Of a DNA stretch of 64,000 nucleotides, positions 12,150 through 22,314 are shown piece after piece. The notes under the pieces were generated by a model. It searched no databases, had not been told where the DNA came from, and was given only the letters and a program-made list of their open reading frames with translations. The stretch is taken from assembly GCA_033297205.1 (NCBI GenBank), contig MU859115.1:70461-134460 (forward strand). The letters are read 5' to 3'. Source of the stretch: Pseudoneurospora amorphoporcata. Its lineage: Eukaryota; Ascomycota; Sordariomycetes; Sordariales; Sordariaceae. Each line of letters opens with the position of its first letter. Within the stretch, counting starts at the first letter, position 1. Position numbers and translations under genes: made by a program.

Positions 12150-13090
12150 ATGGTCAAGGCTGGTAAGCACAATCTCGTCTACAATGCGTCACATTCATCC
12201 CGCCGGTGTCATGTTCTCGAGGTTGCCTGCCATCAGACGATCTGAGTGGAGGGGATCGGTTACCCACGCGGCCGTTTGAGCGAGTTTCTGCCTCATGGCC
12301 GGACACCTTGATGGGCACTTTCAATCGTTACCTCCCTCGACGAATGACACAGGACGAACTGCGAGAACCTCTCTGGCTACCGGGACCCTGCTTTATTGGC
12401 TAGACAACGACAGTACAACGGCTAACCTCTTCTTCTTGCACTTGTGTAGTCGCTGTTCTCCGTGGTGACTCTAACGTCAAGGGCACCGTGATCTTCGAGC
12501 AGGAGTCCGAGTCCGCTCCCACCACCATCACCTACGACATCTCCGGCAACGACCCCAACGCCAAGCGTGGCTTCCATATCCACACCTTCGGTGACAACAC
12601 CAACGGCTGCACCTCTGCCGGCCCTCACTGTAAGTGATCCGAGATCCGCGTCCCTGGAATGTGGAACGTCGAGAAGAGAGGAGGGAGGTGATCATCATAG
12701 TAGAGCAGTAGACTGACCAATGTGCCCTTACCCACAACGCAGTCAACCCCCGTGGCACCACCCACGGCAACCGCACCGACGAGGTCCGCCACGTCGGTGA
12801 TCTCGGCAACCTCGAGACCGATGCCCAGGGCAACGCCAAGGGCTCCGTGACTGACAACCTCGTTAAGCTCATCGGCCCCGAGTCCGTCATTGGCGTATGT
12901 TTCTTTCCCCTGATTGTCCTTAACAACCACATTGTTTCGTTTCCTCTTGCTAACTTGTTCCGTACCACAGCGCACCGTCGTCGTCCACGCCGGCACTGAC
13001 GACCTTGGCAAGGGTGGCAACGAGGAGTCCCTCAAGACTGGCAACGCCGGTCCCCGCCCTGCCTGCGGCGTCATTGGTATCTCCCAGTAA
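12150..13090 (+). CDS. sod-1: cytosolic Cu/Zn superoxide dismutase
   Basis: Four exons, 12150-12162, 12450-12629, 12743-12894 and 12971-13090, encode 154 residues, the usual length. The enzyme converts superoxide to oxygen and hydrogen peroxide. Copper ligands are visible at His47, His49, His64 and His121, and zinc ligands at His64, His72, His81 and Asp84. The Cys58-Cys147 disulphide pair and the active-site Arg144 are present. All introns have GTAAGC, GTAAGT or GTATGT donors and AG acceptors. The first is long (287 nt) and falls after only 13 coding bases, so the start rests on the family-typical MVKAV N-terminus. No targeting peptide is seen. Compared with my recollection of N. crassa SOD-1, residues 68, 74, 77 and 78 in the zinc loop appear changed. 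No ligand is affected, so the enzyme should be active. Confidence 0.98.
12163..12449 (+). other. long first intron of sod-1
   Basis: 287 nt, GTAAGC donor, TGTAG acceptor, splitting codon 5. It is much longer than the other introns here, and may carry transcriptional elements; none was identified. Confidence 0.9.
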
Positions 13091-13839
13091 ACGTCTCGAT
13101 TGGTCGGATGGTTCGCGTTGTTAGATTTTTGTAGCCTGAGAATGGTCTGCTGTCAAGCGGCGCGAATAAAAACGTAAAAGTGAAGAATCAAGCCTGTTCA
13201 TGACGAGTGTTTCTGTGATGGTCAGGTTGTGTGAATATTGGAGCTACTTTCACAGGCATTGAACCCACCGAAAAAGGGTGATCCGATCACTCACACACCC
13301 TGACTGTGAACCAACTGCTCGTTTGCTATGCTGTCATTGCAAGCGCCTAGGTCTAAACTACTTATTTGCTCGTAGAATTGACATCTCACAGCAAACATTT
13401 ATGATCATATGGAAGCGAAGAAACTCGCCTGTCATCCCAAATGACTCCTGCATTTTTCTACCTCAAACCGTTTTTCCGCTATGAAGCATGATCCTTGCTT
13501 GGAGCTCTAGCTCGGGAGCTTGGGCAGCTGTCACAGCAACATATGAGAGTGGAGATGTCCGGCTGTCATACTCCCAACCGTTTTCAGGTACACTGCCGCA
13601 GCGATGCAATCGGAAGTTTGCAGAAGAGAACGGCTGTTGAGACATATATGATATAAATAACTTTTCTAACCATATCCAATAATAGGTCCGTTATATCTAC
13701 GGGCCGAAGCACATACGAGCTAAAACATAAAGAGCTCACCCATCTTCATGGTTCATAAACTGCAGACACTCACCATACGAATTACTTCGTCATACCCCCC
13801 TTGACATCTCTACTCTCACCACTCTCAATCCTTTACGCC
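13091..13839. other. intergenic, convergent 3' ends of sod-1 and the 2EXR gene
   Basis: Holds the 3' UTRs of two converging genes. There is an AATAAA-like sequence (gaataaaaa) near 13164 after sod-1. Nothing else is seen. Confidence 0.5.
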
Positions 13840-14835
13840 CTACCTACTCCTCAACGCCCTCAACGCCAAACCCGCTGGACTATTCTCCCACTCCTCCTTC
13901 TCATAAACATCAATCTCATACGCATCCACCACCAAATTATCCCCCGGCGCAACCACCAACACTTCCCACCTAGGGATCGGGAACTTCATCTCCAGCTCGG
14001 TTTCCACCCCCGCCCAGTCGTCAACATCTTGCCCGTAGGCGCAGATGATGTGGAGGTCCTTGATGTTGATGAACTTGGAAATTAGTATGAGGTCGGGGAG
14101 GTCAACGCCGGCTTCTTCTGCTTCTGAGGACAAGAGGTCACGCTGGAAGCGGAGGGCGGTGATTTTTGAGGCATAGGTGGATGAGGAGGAGACAAAGTGG
14201 TGGAAGAGGGAGGGGCCGAGGGAGAGCATGTCTTGGGGGAAGTTCATCCAGACGTATTTTGGTGGTTGTTCTTCCTCGGGCAGATCTGCGGTTGGGTCTG
14301 AATCTGTTCGCTGCTGCTCGGGATTCTTTTCGTCCAGAGGTGGTTCCTTTTCGTCGTCTAGTTCCGCTTCGTCGAGTTCCTTTTCGCCCAGTTCTTCCTT
14401 CTCGTCCATTTCCTCACGGGCTTGTCCAGGTCTTACAACAGGTAAATCCCAAAACGCCTTTTCATAGCAAACCGTCCCAAGATGATTCCTCGCCTCCCGA
14501 CAAGCCTGCAACGGCGCCGGCACCGGCGTAGACGAAAACAGCGGGAACACCTTTCCCTCCTCGGGAGAGACTTTGTTAAACCTGTTGGTAACCTGGTCGT
14601 AGTCCGCATCCTGCTTGCTGTATTTCACCCGGACCTCGACGATTCGAGGCTCGACTGTCATCTCCCATATGCGAAGCCGAACCTCCCGTGGGAGACGGGG
14701 GAACAGGGGAAAGGAGAACTGGGGAGAGGGAGGCTTGAGATAACTTCCTCCTCGAGGGGTCACGCGGGGATGAAGCATTGGTGTCTCATGACCGCGGAGG
14801 TCCCAGAAGGGAGGGTAGGTACGGCGGTCTGGCAT
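13840..14835 (-). CDS. 2EXR domain protein of unknown function
   Basis: Intronless, 331 residues. Residues 41-70 (FPLFPRLPREVRLRIWEM, then VEPRIVEVRV) are the signature of the fungal 2EXR domain, an F-box-like region in large ascomycete families with no known biochemical function. The conserved CREARNHLG-type segment follows near residue 115. An acidic, low-complexity insert rich in Glu, Asp and Lys covers about 140-205. The rest looks folded: a DLILISKFINIKDLHIIC stretch and an IPRWEVLVVAPGDN segment of the kind seen in 2EXR proteins. It is transcribed away from SND1, with about 940 bp between the starts. The start is the first ATG of the frame and precedes the domain by about 40 residues. 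Family call firm, role unknown. Confidence 0.88.
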   Translation of the reverse strand: MPDRRTYPPFWDLRGHETPMLHPRVTPRGGSYLKPPSPQFSFPLFPRLPREVRLRIWEMTVEPRIVEVRVKYSKQDADYDQVTNRFNKVSPEEGKVFPLFSSTPVPAPLQACREARNHLGTVCYEKAFWDLPVVRPGQAREEMDEKEELGEKELDEAELDDEKEPPLDEKNPEQQRTDSDPTADLPEEEQPPKYVWMNFPQDMLSLGPSLFHHFVSSSSTYASKITALRFQRDLLSSEAEEAGVDLPDLILISKFINIKDLHIICAYGQDVDDWAGVETELEMKFPIPRWEVLVVAPGDNLVVDAYEIDVYEKEEWENSPAGLALRALRSR

Positions 14836-15775
14836 TTTTTGAGGTGCTATTCATACTCTGTGGATTCCGCGTTAGAATGGGAAGTGTTGCTGGGAGAGTG
14901 GTTACTAAAATGATTCAACAGCTCAATTGCTCAACTTCTTTCAACCCGGAAGGATTCACTGATGACGGGACAGGTCAGGTTGGAAAAAACGAAACAGCTG
15001 AGATAGTGGTGCTGCCTGCAGACACGCCAAGGTGTTATTGGGTGTCCTTGGTACTTCGAGGTACCTTGGTCATAGGCAGAATTAGCGCTTGGAAGGGGGT
15101 ATCGTTAAAGTACCACCCAGCAGCCCCTGAAACAGGTTCCCTGGCGAGGGAGGCGTTTCCAGAACAGCTGTTGAGGGGCTCTTACCCCACATTTCAGATG
15201 GGGCAACCGGGCAAGGACAGATGAAATGCGCATGGCAAAAGCTGTCCAGATTGGGCCAGCAAGGGAAACCGTGACACACCGACCGACAGCTGTCCTTCCA
15301 CCTGCCGCACCTTGAGAGCTCGACTTCCAACTCGAATTTCCACCGCTTGCTACTCTCCTCTACAAATTCTCCTTTTTCGATATCACAATTTTCCCACACA
15401 CTTTAGTATAACACGATTCCAGAGCTCTCCTTCCCTTGCCGAGCTCTTGTTGGTTTCTTTATTTATTTTTCTATCAGGTATGTAGGACAGCTTCCCCCAC
15501 CGGTTCTGCCCCTCTCGTTCGATGCAAAACCTCCCGACCGGACCACGGCATGAACCAAACACCCAGCCGAAGCTACATGGAAGCATGTCGGCCTTGGAAT
15601 ATCTGCATGCTCGGGGACGACTCGGAGACCGATACGACCTCAGTTGGCACCTCGGTTGCCAAATTATATATCTATGATACATTTCTAACACCTCCTTCTT
15701 CCAGTACTATACCTTAATACTTCCAACCACCCTCGACTGTTACCGCACGAGCCCCGCCTCGAATATCTTTTAGCC
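14836..15775. other. divergent promoter region between the 2EXR gene and SND1
   Basis: Contains the 5' regions of both genes. The SND1 side is pyrimidine-rich before 15478 and then has a candidate leader intron. No other gene is seen. Confidence 0.5.
15479..15773 (+). other. candidate 5' UTR intron of SND1
   Basis: TCAG|GTATGT donor at 15479 and TTTTAG acceptor ending two bases before the SND1 ATG, about 295 nt. The strong donor and the acceptor just before the start codon suggest a leader intron. No clear CTAAC branch site was found, so this is tentative. Confidence 0.35.
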
Positions 15776-18488
15776 ATGTCCAGCTTCTTCGCTCAAGTAA
15801 AATACGTGCTGAGCGGTGACACCCTCATGCTCGCCAACCCCAAAAACCCAGCGCTCGAGCGCCTATTCTCTCTTGCCTATGTCTCTGCTCCCCGTCCGAG
15901 CAAGGATGGTGACGAGCCATTCGCCTTCCAGTCCCGCGAGTTCCTCAGGGAACTGGCCCTCGGCAAGCCCATCAAGTGCACCGTTCTTTGTAGGCTGCTG
16001 CCCACTCGTTTGCCTCAGTTGCCCCTACACCCATGATTGCTGACTTGGAACCCCAACAGACACCATCCCCAACTCCGGCAGGGAATATGGCACTGCACAA
16101 CTCCAGGACGGAACTGAGCTTCCCGAGGCTTCCGTCAAGGCTGGCTGGCTCAAGGTCAGGGAGGATGCCGGCAGGAAAGACGACTCCGAGGAGACTCTCC
16201 AGAGACTCGACAAGCTTAGGGAACTCGAGGCCCAGGCAAGGAACGAACAGAAGGGCCTTCACACTGGCAAAGATGGCTTCATCGCGGTCCAGAACGACCT
16301 CGGTGGCCCTGACTTCCTCAATCAGTGGAAGGGCAAGACCGTGGACGCCGTCATCGAGAAGGTCATTAGCGGAGACCGTCTCCTTGCCCGTCTGCTCCTT
16401 AGCGACAAGAAGCACTACCAGGTCATGACTCTCATTGCCGGTATCAGGACACCATCGACTGCCAGGACAAACCCCTCCACTGGTCAGACGCAGCCTGCCG
16501 AGGAGTATGGTGAGGAGGCCAAGAGATTCGTTGAGACCCGCCTCCTTCAGCGCAAGTTGAAGGTCAAGATTGTCGGTGCCAGCCCCCAGGGCCAGCTCGT
16601 CGCTACCATCCTTCACCGTAACGGCAACATTGCCGAGTTCCTCCTCCAGGACGGCCTTGCCCGTTGCAACGACTTCCACTCCGTCTTCCTCGGTGCTGAT
16701 ATGGCTGCTCTCCGCGCTGCTGAGAAGAAGGCCCAGTCCGCCCAGCTGCGGTTGCACAAGGGCCACGTTGCCAAGGCTACTGCTGGCGGTAAGGACCTTG
16801 ACGTGACTGTTAGCAAGATCGTTGGTGCCGATACCATCCTTGTCCGGAACAAGGCCGGTGAGGAGAAGAGGCTTAGCTTGAGCAGCATTCGTGGTCCCAG
16901 AGCTGGTGAGCCTTCCGAGGCTCCGTGGAGGGAGGAGGCCAAGGAGTTCCTGCGCAAGAAGGTTATTGGCAAGCACGTTCGCGTCTCCATTGACGGTTCC
17001 AAGGCTGCCACTGATGACTTCGAGGCCCGTGATGTTGCCACTGTCACTCGTGATGGCAAGAACATTGGCCTGATGCTTGTCCAGGAGGGTTATGCCACCG
17101 TCATCAGGCACCGCAAAGATGACACTGATCGCGCTTCCAACTACGATGAGCTTCTCGCTGCCCAGGAGACTGCCAAGGAGGAGAAGAAGGGTATCTGGTC
17201 TGGCAAGAGCCCCAAGATCAAGCAGTACACTGACATGTCCGAGAGCGCGCAAAAGGCCAAGCTTCAGCTTTCTACCCTCTCGAGGCAAAAGAAGGTTCCT
17301 GGCATCGTCGACTATTGCAAGTCTGGTTCTCGCTTCACTGTCTTGATCCCTCGCGAGGGTGTCAAGATTACCCTGGTACTCGCCGGTATCCGTGCTCCTC
17401 GTGCTGGCCGCACGCCCAAGGAGCAGGGTGAGCCCTTCGGAAACGAGGCTCTTGAGTTGGCCAACAGGCGCTGCAACCAGCGAGACTGCGAGATTGATGT
17501 TCACGACATTGACAAGGTTGGCGGCTTCATCGGCGATCTTTACATTGGCCGTGAGAGCTTTGCCAAGATCCTCGTTGAGGAGGGTCTCGCTTCCGTCCAT
17601 CAGTATTCTGCTGAGAAGTCCGGCAATGCTGCCGAGCTCAACGCTGCTGAGAAGAAGGCCAAGGAGGCCCGCAAGGGTCTGTGGAAGGACTGGGATCCTT
17701 CTCAGGATGTCGCTGAGGAGGAGGAGGCTGCTCAGGCTGCCCCCGAGGTTGAGCTTACCATCAGGGAGAAGCGCAACGACTACCGTGACATCGTCATCAC
17801 CAACGTTGATACCAACGGCAAGCTCAAGATCCAGGAGGTTGGCCCGGGCACTGCTGCCTTGACTACCCTCATGAACGAGTTCAAGAAGTACCACAGTAAC
17901 CCTGCCAACAAGAAGTCTCTCCCTGACGCCCCGAAGACTGGCGAGCTTGTCGCCGCTCAGTTCACCGCCGACGGCGAGTGGTACAGAGCCCGCGTCAGGT
18001 CGAACGACCGCTCTGCCAAGGTTGCCGAGGTGGTCTACATCGATTACGGTAACTCTGAGAAGCAGCCCTGGTCCAAGCTCCGTCCTCTGGACACCCAATT
18101 TGGCGTCCAGAAGCTCAAGGCCCAGGCCATCGATGCCTCTCTGTCCTTCGTCCAGCTTCCTTCCGCCACTCATTACCTTGATGAGGCCATCAACATCATC
18201 TACGAGTTGACCGAGGGCAGACAGCTCGTCGGCAGCTTTGACTACATCGACAGCAAGGAAGGCCTCAGCTACATCACCATCTACGACCCCAAGGATGCCA
18301 AGGACCCTGATTCGTCTCTCAACCGCGAGATTCTTTCCACCGGATACGCCATGGTTCCCATGAAGCTCAAGCCGTGGGAGAGGAGCCCCGTGTTCGAGAA
18401 GACGCTGAGCTCGTACAAGAAGGCTCAAGACCAGGCCAAGGATTCGCGTCTAGGTATGTGGGAGTATGGCGATATTACTGAGGACTAG
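15776..18488 (+). CDS. SND1: Tudor-SN (SND1/p100) staphylococcal nuclease-like protein
   Basis: Two exons, 15776-15989 and 16060-18488, encode 880 residues, close to the roughly 900 of the family. The 70-nt intron (GTAGGC donor, AACAG acceptor) splits the codon for Tyr72 and restores CTVLYTIPNSG. The order is SN1 (1-150), SN2 (about 160-290), SN3 (305-460), SN4 (485-625), Tudor (about 695-755, with GEWYRARV and VVYIDYGN), then a partial SN5. Tudor-SN binds RNA and methyl-arginine proteins and acts in RNA stability, splicing and stress granules; SN repeats of the family usually lack nuclease activity toward DNA. The Tudor aromatic cage residues look intact. Codon bias is very strong, suggesting high expression; this also produces a false 818-codon open frame on the other strand. 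Confidence 0.96.
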
Positions 18489-20210
18489 AATCTCTCAGTG
18501 CTGTTGCCGGGGAGGTGTATGATGCCGGAGAGAAATGTGGCTTATTTCAAATTATAAGGAGCAGGACAAGGCAAGGCGGGGGCGTGCAAAAAGCTGATAT
18601 CCTTTGGTGTTGTTCATGACGATCAGAAGGAAAGAGAAAAAAAAACATAGGATAATTGGTATGGGTACGAAAGTGCTATTTTTATGAAACGAAAATATCC
18701 GTGAACTCAAAAACTAGTGATTCTACAAGAGACTGCCGATCTCAAAGTGGCCCGCCGGATGAAAAGAGAGTCAGAAACGTGGCCGGGTGAATTGGTTAGG
18801 TCAAGCTCCCCTTGCTCTCGTCTCCATTTGCACCGAGCTGTGGAACCGCAAAGTCCCCTGGAAGCTGGAAGAAATGGCAGAATGTCGAACATGCCCAACG
18901 GTAAGAATCAGGAGATGCGCGTGAGCCTGATGGTTGTTACGACCGGTTTGATAAGTTTCAATATTCTACCAGATTGACATTCCCAGCAGGATGATAATCA
19001 AGCATTACAACTGTCGGTATAGTAGAGCAGAGAAAGAGATGTGTAGTGTATAAGCTGGCTGCCATGTCGATGACTGGTGATGTAGAATAAGTGGAGCAAG
19101 GCCCCGGCCGATCCGAATGGGGTCACTGTTTGGGCCCGTCCAAGTGTGACGTTATGGCATCACTAACATTCACGCTACGGTGCACTAACAAACCCACGCA
19201 AGACAACCCACGAACGACAGCACCTGGCGGGAAGGACTGTTGTTTGGCTGACACATTTGGTCAAATTAGCGATGAAGGAAATGGAGCTGGGATAAAAAAA
19301 GAGAATCGGTGTGCCGGATGTTCTGGATGGAAGTGTAGATCAAGGAAAGAGATGGAACTGATTTGGTTTGGATCTTTGAGTCCTTAGGACCAGAACCCAG
19401 AACTCGGAAGGAAAGCTCGGCAGTGCGGCCGAGGCGGTAGAGACGCGGCCATCGAGGTGCTTGGTGCTTGGATGGACAATGACCTGGTCTCGCCACATGT
19501 TTCTGTCAAACTGGCCAGAAATGGCAAAAGGTCAGAGAGGGCGGCTCTGGGCGGTTTTTGACGGGAAAAGTAAAAAAGTGTCAAAGCAAAAAGAGCCACA
19601 GAGCTGCTCCGAGTAGGCGTCGAAGGTGTAGGTCAAGGGACCACCTTGATGAGTGTTGGCTGCTTTGGCTCCTTTGGGTCCGAGAGGAGTTTCCGGACCT
19701 TGCAGAAGTGCCCAAGGACTCGACGAAAAGTCGGGGATCAGACGTGGTATTTGAGGACATCGAGACGGGACGAAGAAGGAACTAGACGGATTGACAGGAA
19801 CTAAACTGACTTGTCAATGCTCACCTCAAGGACGGGAGGCGGCGGCGATAACTGTATGCAAACCGGATGCCGGGATGGAGAGGTATATGACGATGGCGAT
19901 GAACTGTCAGATTCATTTTAACCAGGACAAGAACTGAACCTATGACAAGACCCCTCGTCTCCGTTGCAGGCACCATCCACACCATCCGCTAGTGCCAACA
20001 CGTTCAGCCGTTTTCCCCGTCATTCCCCAACGACACCACACTTGAAAGCGCAACTGCTCCCCCTTCAACAACTTCGCCTGATTTCCCATTCCTTCCCATC
20101 TTTCTTCTCTACAACATCTAACGACTTTTATTTCTGGGTTGACTGATACCTACCCCCCAAAAATACCAACGACAAACCACTCACCTATTCACTCGTACAC
20201 ATCACCCAAA
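18489..20210. other. intergenic region 5' of transaldolase
   Basis: No convincing gene. The last 250 bases before 20211 are C/T-rich (many CCC, TTC and ACACC runs), as is usual for leaders of highly expressed fungal genes. Open frames of 60-100 codons here overlap on both strands and look random. Confidence 0.5.
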
Positions 20211-21645
20211 ATGTCTAACTCTCTCGAGCAGCTCAAGGCCACTGGCACTGTACGTTCAATTCCGTCATTCCTGTTTCCCCTGTACCCCGCCAAACCCCTC
20301 ATTTGATGATTCGGGAGGGCTTTCTGGTGAAGCTTTCCCAGACGAAACATCCGCAACCCGATGAGGTTTTGGCGACAATGCGAGATGCTTCATTGTATCT
20401 CACTTTGCGTTTTGCGACATTCTGCGATAAGCTGCTAACCGCTGCATCTTTTGCGCAATGTACAGGTTGTCGTCTGTGACTCAGGTAAGCAAGCTTCTTT
20501 CCACCAGCCTCTCTTCCCTCCGATGTAGGAGCAGGAGGACACCATGACACCAATGATGCTAACTTGCGTCCTCCGGCAGGCGACTTCGCTACCATGGCCA
20601 AGTACAAGCCCCAAGATGCCACCACCAACCCCTCCCTGATTCTCGCTGCCTCCAAGAAGCCCGAGTACGGCGCTCTCCTCGACGCTGCCATCGCTGAGGC
20701 CAAGAAGGGCTCCGGCTCCCCTGAGGAGAAGGTCGATGCCGCTCTCGACTACCTCCTTGTCCAGTTCGGCAAGAAGATTCTCGAGATCGTCCCCGGCAAG
20801 GTCTCCACTGAGGTCGATGCCGCCCTCTCTTTCGACACTAAGGCTTCCGTCGACAAGGCTCTTCATATCATCAAGGTGCGTTTTCTTCAGCTGAACATCT
20901 CACCTCGCCTCCCGCACTCTTTAACTTCATGCACATACTGACCTTTTACCACAAACAGCTCTACGAGGCCGAGGGCATCTCCAAGGACCGCATCCTGATC
21001 AAGATCGCCTCCACCTGGGAGGGTATCAAGGCCGCCGAGATTCTTCAGCGCGACCACGGCATCAACACCAACCTCACCCTCATGTTCTCCCTTGTCCAGG
21101 CCATCGCCGCCGCCGAGGCCGGTGCCTTCCTCATCTCCCCCTTCGTTGGCCGTATCCTTGACTGGTTCAAGGCTTCCACCAAGAAGGACTACTCCAAGGA
21201 GGAGGACCCTGGTGTGGCTTCCGTCAAGGCCATCTACAACTACTACAAGAAGTTCGGCTACAAGACCATTGTCATGGGTGCCTCTTTCCGCAACACTGGC
21301 GAGATCACTGAGCTCGCTGGCTGCGACTACCTCACCATCTCCGTATGTCCCATGTCTCCCAGTTCCAATCGGTTGAAAGAAAACAGTACTAACAGACATT
21401 CAAAACAGCCCAACCTCCTCGAGGAGCTCCTCAACTCCACCGAACCCGTCCCCCAGAAGCTCAACGCCAACGGCGCCACCAACCTCTCGCTCGAGAAGAA
21501 GACCTACATCAACAACGAGGCCAACTTCCGCTTCGACTTCAACGAGGACCAGATGGCCGTCGAGAAGCTCCGCGAGGGTATCTCCAAGTTCGCTGCTGAT
21601 GCCGTCACCCTCAAAGACATCATCAAGCAGAAGCTTTCCCAGTAA
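20211..21645 (+). CDS. TAL1: transaldolase (pentose phosphate pathway)
   Basis: Five exons, 20211-20249, 20466-20484, 20580-20875, 20959-21342 and 21409-21645, give 324 residues, the usual size. Transaldolase moves a dihydroxyacetone unit from sedoheptulose 7-phosphate to glyceraldehyde 3-phosphate in the cytosol. The N-terminal block DSGDF and the KYKPQDATTNPSLIL signature are present. The Schiff-base lysine is Lys133 in RILIKIASTWEG. MGASFRN and the terminal KFAADA segment are also typical. Exon 2 is a 19-nt microexon coding for VVVCDS. It is needed to link MSNSLEQLKATGT to GDFATMAKY, and its flanking AG and GTAAGC sites are good. In intron 4 the first AG after the branch site (ctaacAG) is skipped for a later CAG. 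Confidence 0.97.
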
Positions 21646-22314
21646 GCGTACGGAAGTGGCTGTGTGGTAATGGTTATTTAATTATAGAATGAAACAAAAA
21701 TGGATGATTGATGACTTTGGCACTTGTTATGTCTTGTCGGCTCGCGTGCGATTGAGGGTTGATTTTCGCATGTAGATATTTTAGGTGGATGGGCTAAAAT
21801 GAAAGGTTGTTTTACTTGTGCAGTACTTCAGACGTAGGCGTCGTATTATTGCATTTGGTTGAGTTCAAACGTTTGTTGACTTGAGACGACAGAATACTTT
21901 TTAAGAGTAGTTGTCATCCGAACTTTTTTGTATGCGTTGGGAGGAAATCATAGTTGGTGATAAGCACTGTTGATTGGTTATCAACCTGAACGGCATGTGG
22001 GCGATTTCATCTCGTCTCTCTCCAGTCTTTACTTTGCATACAGGAACATACAGACATCCGTCTGTTCACCATCTCTTCACTATCAACATCATATCACTCA
22101 TATACCTTCTCCTTCACTCTCACACAACCTCCATTACACTATCATACAACAAAATCATCATAGTAATCCACATTATATACCCCCCTCCCCCTCCCCCGAA
22201 AAAAAATCTCTTGAACCATTATTATTTAAGAACCAAAGCCATATCTAAACCCCTCTTAACCCACTGCTTCTTTATACAACCATTAACCCAACCCAACCGA
22301 ATCTTTACCAAGTG
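21646..22314. other. intergenic, convergent 3' ends of transaldolase and GPI2
   Basis: 3' UTR sequence of two converging genes. AT-rich around 21650-21960, then C/T-rich to 22310. Nothing else is seen. Confidence 0.5.

Noticed and set aside
15972..18428. 818-codon open frame on the minus strand opposite SND1
   Set aside because: It is a shadow. The strong codon bias of SND1 avoids the codons whose complements are stops, and the antisense peptide is Leu/Gly/Val/Ser-rich with no domain.
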